64,000 bases of DNA. It comes from Diadema setosum. Taxonomy: Eukaryota > Echinodermata > Echinoidea > Diadematoida > Diadematidae. Positions 60,395-64,000 of this stretch are shown here, piece after piece. A program made the translations under genes and the position numbers. The stretch lies in assembly GCA_033980235.1 (NCBI GenBank), contig CM067067.1, forward strand, positions 24,180,603 to 24,244,602, in the 5' to 3' direction. The notes under the pieces are model-generated. The model was not told the origin of the DNA, made no database searches, and worked only from the letters and a program-made list of their open reading frames with translations. Each line of letters begins with the position of its first letter. Positions within the stretch are counted from its first letter, which is position 1.

Positions 60395-60904
60395 TTAAAG
60401 GACTAGTTCACCTTCATAGACATGTGGGTTGAGTGAATGCAGCATTATTAGTAAAACACATAAGTGAGGGTTGTAGGAAAAATCAGACAATCATAGCTTG
60501 TGATGTCACATGTGTACAAGGATATAAAGAAACTATAAAGAATATTCAAAATATTTTTACTTTTCTCGCATAACAAAAGGTCACTCGACTTTTCTCTTTT
60601 AGAAGGCAGGAGTAATAATATTACTTTTAATATACGTCAGTAACAAGTTAAAGAAATGTGCACTTTATTCAAAAAGTAATGTTTTGTGAAATTCTCTTTT
60701 TATTTTCCTTATATCGTTGTACGCATCTGACATCATACGCTGTGGTGGTCTTCTCATCCAGCAGTGATCGCGCAGACACTTTAAAAATTCATAACTTTTG
60801 AACAGATTTTGAGCAGATATTCTCTAAACTTTCACAAATGTGTTATACTAATATTGCTGCATTCACCCAACCCACATGTCTATGAAGGTGAACTTGTCCT
60901 TTAA
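60395..60904. mobile_element. TTAA-type MITE, family 3, full copy
   Basis: Left end TTAAAGGACTAGTTCACCTT, right end AAGGTGAACTTGTCCTTTAA; arms of about 50 bp continue through CATAGACATGTGGGTTGAGT and its inverse. TTAA at both edges. The interior shows secondary inverted arms. A 5'-related copy lies at 49038. Confidence 0.9.
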
Positions 60905-62009
60905 AGTCATAAAAGGACGCCAAGAATACAAAAAGAAAATAATCAAATCCTTTTTCTCCCATACAACTCAAGGAGGCAACAACTAACCTCAAACTCACAG
61001 CTTTGAAACTATGTAGTTGAACATTCACGCTAGGGACTATGCAAATCTCAAAGAAATAGAGACACAACATTATAGGGAATAAAAGATTCAGGCAATCTGA
61101 ATAAGACATTGTTGTAGATGTGAACTGTTACTTAACGTGCTTACGAGTTATGGAATAGCCAATTGGCGATCAACAAATCGATCCATTGTTCTTTCGGTCC
61201 ATTTGACCACTCCTCCGTACACCAATAGGTCAATCAACTGATTTACTGATTCTTCAAATGCAGGGTCGTAACTTTGAGTCAAGACTGATCGCTATAGGTG
61301 AAGTAAACAATCCATCAAATCATTAGGTAACATGTCAAATGATATCGTGTCCCGTGTTTTGACTTTCATTCGTGACGTATAGTACAAAGGAACATTGCTT
61401 CGGACATGACATTGTTTGATATCTTTTGCATACAATACATTATCAGAGCTGACTCAGTGCAAAGTTAGAATCATCTAGCTTTTTTTTTTTCCATACCCCT
61501 CCCCTCTCCTTTCTCTCGCGCTCCCTCCCCCTCGCTTTCTCTCTGCATCAAATCGCATGAGGGCGCCCTCCAGGGAATTCGTCCATGCCCTCGGACGGAC
61601 GAAGTTTTGATCCGTGTCGTGACACATTTTGATGCACTCAGTGACTTGCGCTGTAGTTGCAACGGAAAAACAAACAAACAGAGAAACAACCGTCAAAAAG
61701 TCCAGAATCTAGACTATGTTCGTCCAACATGCAAAACAAAAGTAACATTAGGAGACCTAGCGTTCGTGCCTGTGCAGCTCCTTAACTGTGGAATGACCTC
61801 TCATTAGAAGTCGGGAAACTCCCAACTGACATACTCAGTATTTCAATTCTATGATTTCTTAATTCATTCAAATTCATTTTGGAGCATTCATAATATTACC
61901 GTTAACCTCATTCTAATGAACACTTTTTTTTCAACTGAAATTCATAAGACTAGCACCTTTTCACCATTCATTCATTCAATTTAGAATGATATAGCCTCGT
62001 GATCACATA

Positions 62010-62700
62010 TTAAACATTGCGAAGAAAAAATTTTACTACCCGGAGGTCCCCGCAGATGACCCGCACATGACAGTACCTAGCACGTATCTCACCCGTAGTC
62101 GCCCGCAGTTGCACACGCAAATCTTTTTTTTTTTCCTGCAACCATGTTAAGGCCCTGTCACACTTTTCCGGGCAAGCTACGCGGGCTTGTTGTGTGAAGG
62201 GATTTTCCAGCATACCGGACAATTTTTGAGGGGGACAAGGATTTGGGCGAGTCAGTGCATGTGTCTTACTTGCTGGACGCGTTCTACTTAAATTCTACTT
62301 GCGGGTATACTGTTTGACCTGTGTACCAGTCGCATGGGGGGCTGACAACTCAGTGAAGGAATTCCTCTGAAGAAAAGGTAGAAGTCCTACAGAATGCCAT
62401 TATCTGCGTGGGAGTTGCCTGCTAGGTGCTGCCGCTACGGGCCTCCTACTGGCGTTCTGCGTGGACCTCTCCGGCCATCCCCGCTACTCATCCGGAAAAA
62501 AAAAAGTTTTTGTCATGCTCAAAACGTAGCTGCGGTTAAATTGGTCTTGCGTGCGCACTTCCGTGCAACTACAGGCGAGTTGCGCGCTATAGGTACTGTC
62601 AGGTGCCGACCAACTGTGGAGAGCTCCGGGTAGCAAATTTTTCCCGCAAGTCAAGCCGCAAAACTTCCCAGATACGGTATGACAAGGCCTTGAGCATGCT
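62010..62700. repeat. Fold-back composite with AAGGCCCTGTCACAC ends
   Basis: TTAAGGCCCTGTCACACTTT at 62147 and AAGGCCTTGAG/GTATGACAAGGCC near 62680-62692 are inverse, suggesting a Harbinger-type MITE of about 540 bp. A further inverted pair (62030-62135 with 62550-62650: CCCGGAGGTCCCC versus GGAGAGCTCCGGG; GTTGCACACGCAA versus TTGCGTGCGCAC) crosses its left border, so two copies may be nested. Confidence 0.6.
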
Positions 62701-63870
62701 CAAAACTTGCTCTGAGTGAGTCGTGGGGGTTCGCTCGCAGAGGTACACGCAGAACAACAGTAGGAGACCCTTACCGGCAGCACCTCACATGCAACTCTAA
62801 CGCAGGTACTTCTCAGTACCTGTAAGTCGCTCAAAACAGAAAATGGATTGGTTTCAAAGCTCTCACGCAGGCCACACGGAATACACGCAAGTAGCAGGTA
62901 AATAGCACACGTCTAGTAGGTAAGAAACAAGTACGAAAATCGCAAACATCGGTATGAATCGTGTGAGCTGTATAACTCGTGTGTGTCGATCTCGTGACGT
63001 GCACCCGAAAATGGGGGGGGGGGGGGGGGGGAGGGGGGGGGGGCTATCAAGGTAGAAGTACAGCAGCAAAACAACGGAAGTGTAATTGATTGACCGAATA
63101 TGTAGTGACCGAGTTCCAAACGTATAGACGACAATAATAAAATAACAGCTTTGGTGTCATTGTGGTTTCTTTTCCAGGCGTGCTATCAATGCAAGTGAAC
63201 TTTGGATCGACTTTGTTGATATAGCTAAAAAAACACCTTTACGAGTAATGATCACGAGGTAAAATATTCTTGAGATATGGAAAAGATTATTGCCTCACAT
63301 ATCATGTGACATGGTCCTTATTCGTGTAACGTGTGTATTCTGTCGATTCCTGGTAAATCGTATGTCTTTAAACATATAGTATTATCGTAGCGTTGTGTGT
63401 GGCTAATTGTAGCACCTTTTGGTTTCTTTTCGAGACAAATGACTTGCGATAGAACCTCTACGCGGATACTGCACACCATTTCTTATATTCCTTGGAATAA
63501 TTTGATACGTGCCGTAGCAGTGACATCTTAATATCCATAGCTCATGAAGAAAGCGTAGACTTGGAAAACATATATTCTGTGATGCTGCAATGTCAATGGT
63601 CTTTGCAGTGTCGGGAATTCTTTCTTTGTTCTTTTTGCTGACTGACGCTATGGTGAAAAGAAATGAAACCCCAACGTATCATCGATAACCTGTAAAGACT
63701 TTTTCAAGGCGTACCCGTTCCACCCTCTCACAACCCACTTCCTTGGCAGGGGGAGTTCAGGATCCGCCCTCTTGCACTTGCTGGAAACTCGCCACCTATG
63801 TTAGTGTAACAAAGTGCCGTGGAAGAAGAGTTTTGCACCTTCAATAGCCTCCGTCGGGCCCCTTGAAATC

Positions 63871-64000
63871 ATGATGTATTTCCTCCACTTTCTTTGCGTG
63901 GTGATGTTTCTCCATCAAGTAAGAGGAGAGGCAACGTGTATTGGGGTTTTAGGAAGCGAGTGTTCATGCAGCTACAATAACCCCAGTACAGGCACTAGGA
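63871..64000 (+). CDS. Start of a secreted protein, cut by the window edge
   Basis: The ATG pair opens MMYFLHFLCVVMFLHQ, a clear signal peptide, followed by VRGEATCIGVLGSECSCSYN and on to the last base. Cysteine-rich continuation suggests a disulphide-bonded extracellular domain. Alternatively CATCAA|GTAAGA (donor at about 63919) ends the first exon there and the cysteines are chance intron translation. No TATA was seen upstream. Family unknown. Confidence 0.5.
   Translation, partial: MMYFLHFLCVVMFLHQVRGEATCIGVLGSECSCSYNNPSTGTR

Larger units (their letters stand above)
59072..63870. other. Intergenic, repeat-bearing
   Basis: Holds a TTAA-type MITE (60395-60904), a fold-back composite (about 62010-62700) and a poly-G tract (about 63014-63051). 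A stretch around 61760-61845 (LWNDLSLEVGKLPTD in broken frames) resembles the C-terminus of CR1-like LINEs, weakly. No gene. Confidence 0.5.

Overview
This is a window of eukaryotic, intron-bearing, AT-rich nuclear DNA from a marine invertebrate. An echinoderm or another ambulacrarian is my best guess. The reasons are a gustatory-receptor-like 7TM gene (known from echinoderms but not vertebrates), an invertebrate neutral lipase without a PLAT domain, a C-type lectin exon, and a dense load of fold-back MITEs, CR1, L1/Tx1 and Harbinger elements. The species is inferred, not proven. There are no prokaryotic operons, CRISPR arrays or convincing tRNA/rRNA genes.

Four spliced protein genes can be built by matching splice sites and intron phases. 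(1) Minus strand, 4.7-13.8 kb: a secreted EMI-like protein. A signal-peptide exon (13631-13752) joins in phase across a ~8.8 kb, MITE-filled intron to a CC-containing exon (4737-4843) that leaves in phase 1 towards exons beyond the left edge. (2) Plus strand, 17.5-21.5 kb: a four-exon gene for an unrecognised ~525-residue protein with a Pro/Ser-rich N-terminus, two coiled-coil stretches and a basic, Arg/Gly-rich tail. (3) Minus strand, 37.4-39.9 kb: a gustatory-receptor-like 7TM protein (two exons, ~472 residues). (4) Minus strand, 47.4-59.1 kb: a secreted pancreatic-lipase-family enzyme with TATA box, signal peptide and complete Ser-Asp-His triad. A linker of about 15 residues between its second and third recognised exons was not found. 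Two partial genes add to these: an orphan C-type lectin exon (31171-31286) and a signal-peptide start that runs off the right edge (63871-64000).

The rest is mostly mobile DNA. 25.4-29.2 kb is an L1/Tx1-type LINE relic on the minus strand, split by a plus-strand LINE copy with a poly-A end. 29.8-30.9 kb is a long CR1 3' end. 33.4-34.7 kb is an L1-type ORF1 relic split by another retro-insertion. Three copies of one Jockey/CR1-like LINE lie at 42.3, 49.5 and 53.7 kb. A 2.28 kb PIF/Harbinger element with TAA duplications at 52.2-54.5 kb carries a broken transposase and one of those LINE copies.

Fold-back elements are abundant. Three families are flanked by TTAA and start with AG. Others are built of short degenerate tandem motifs: a 16-bp unit near 48.1 kb, a 21-bp unit near 51.8 kb, and a GC-rich unit near 19.6 kb. 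The lipase gene carries most of its length as intron-borne transposons.
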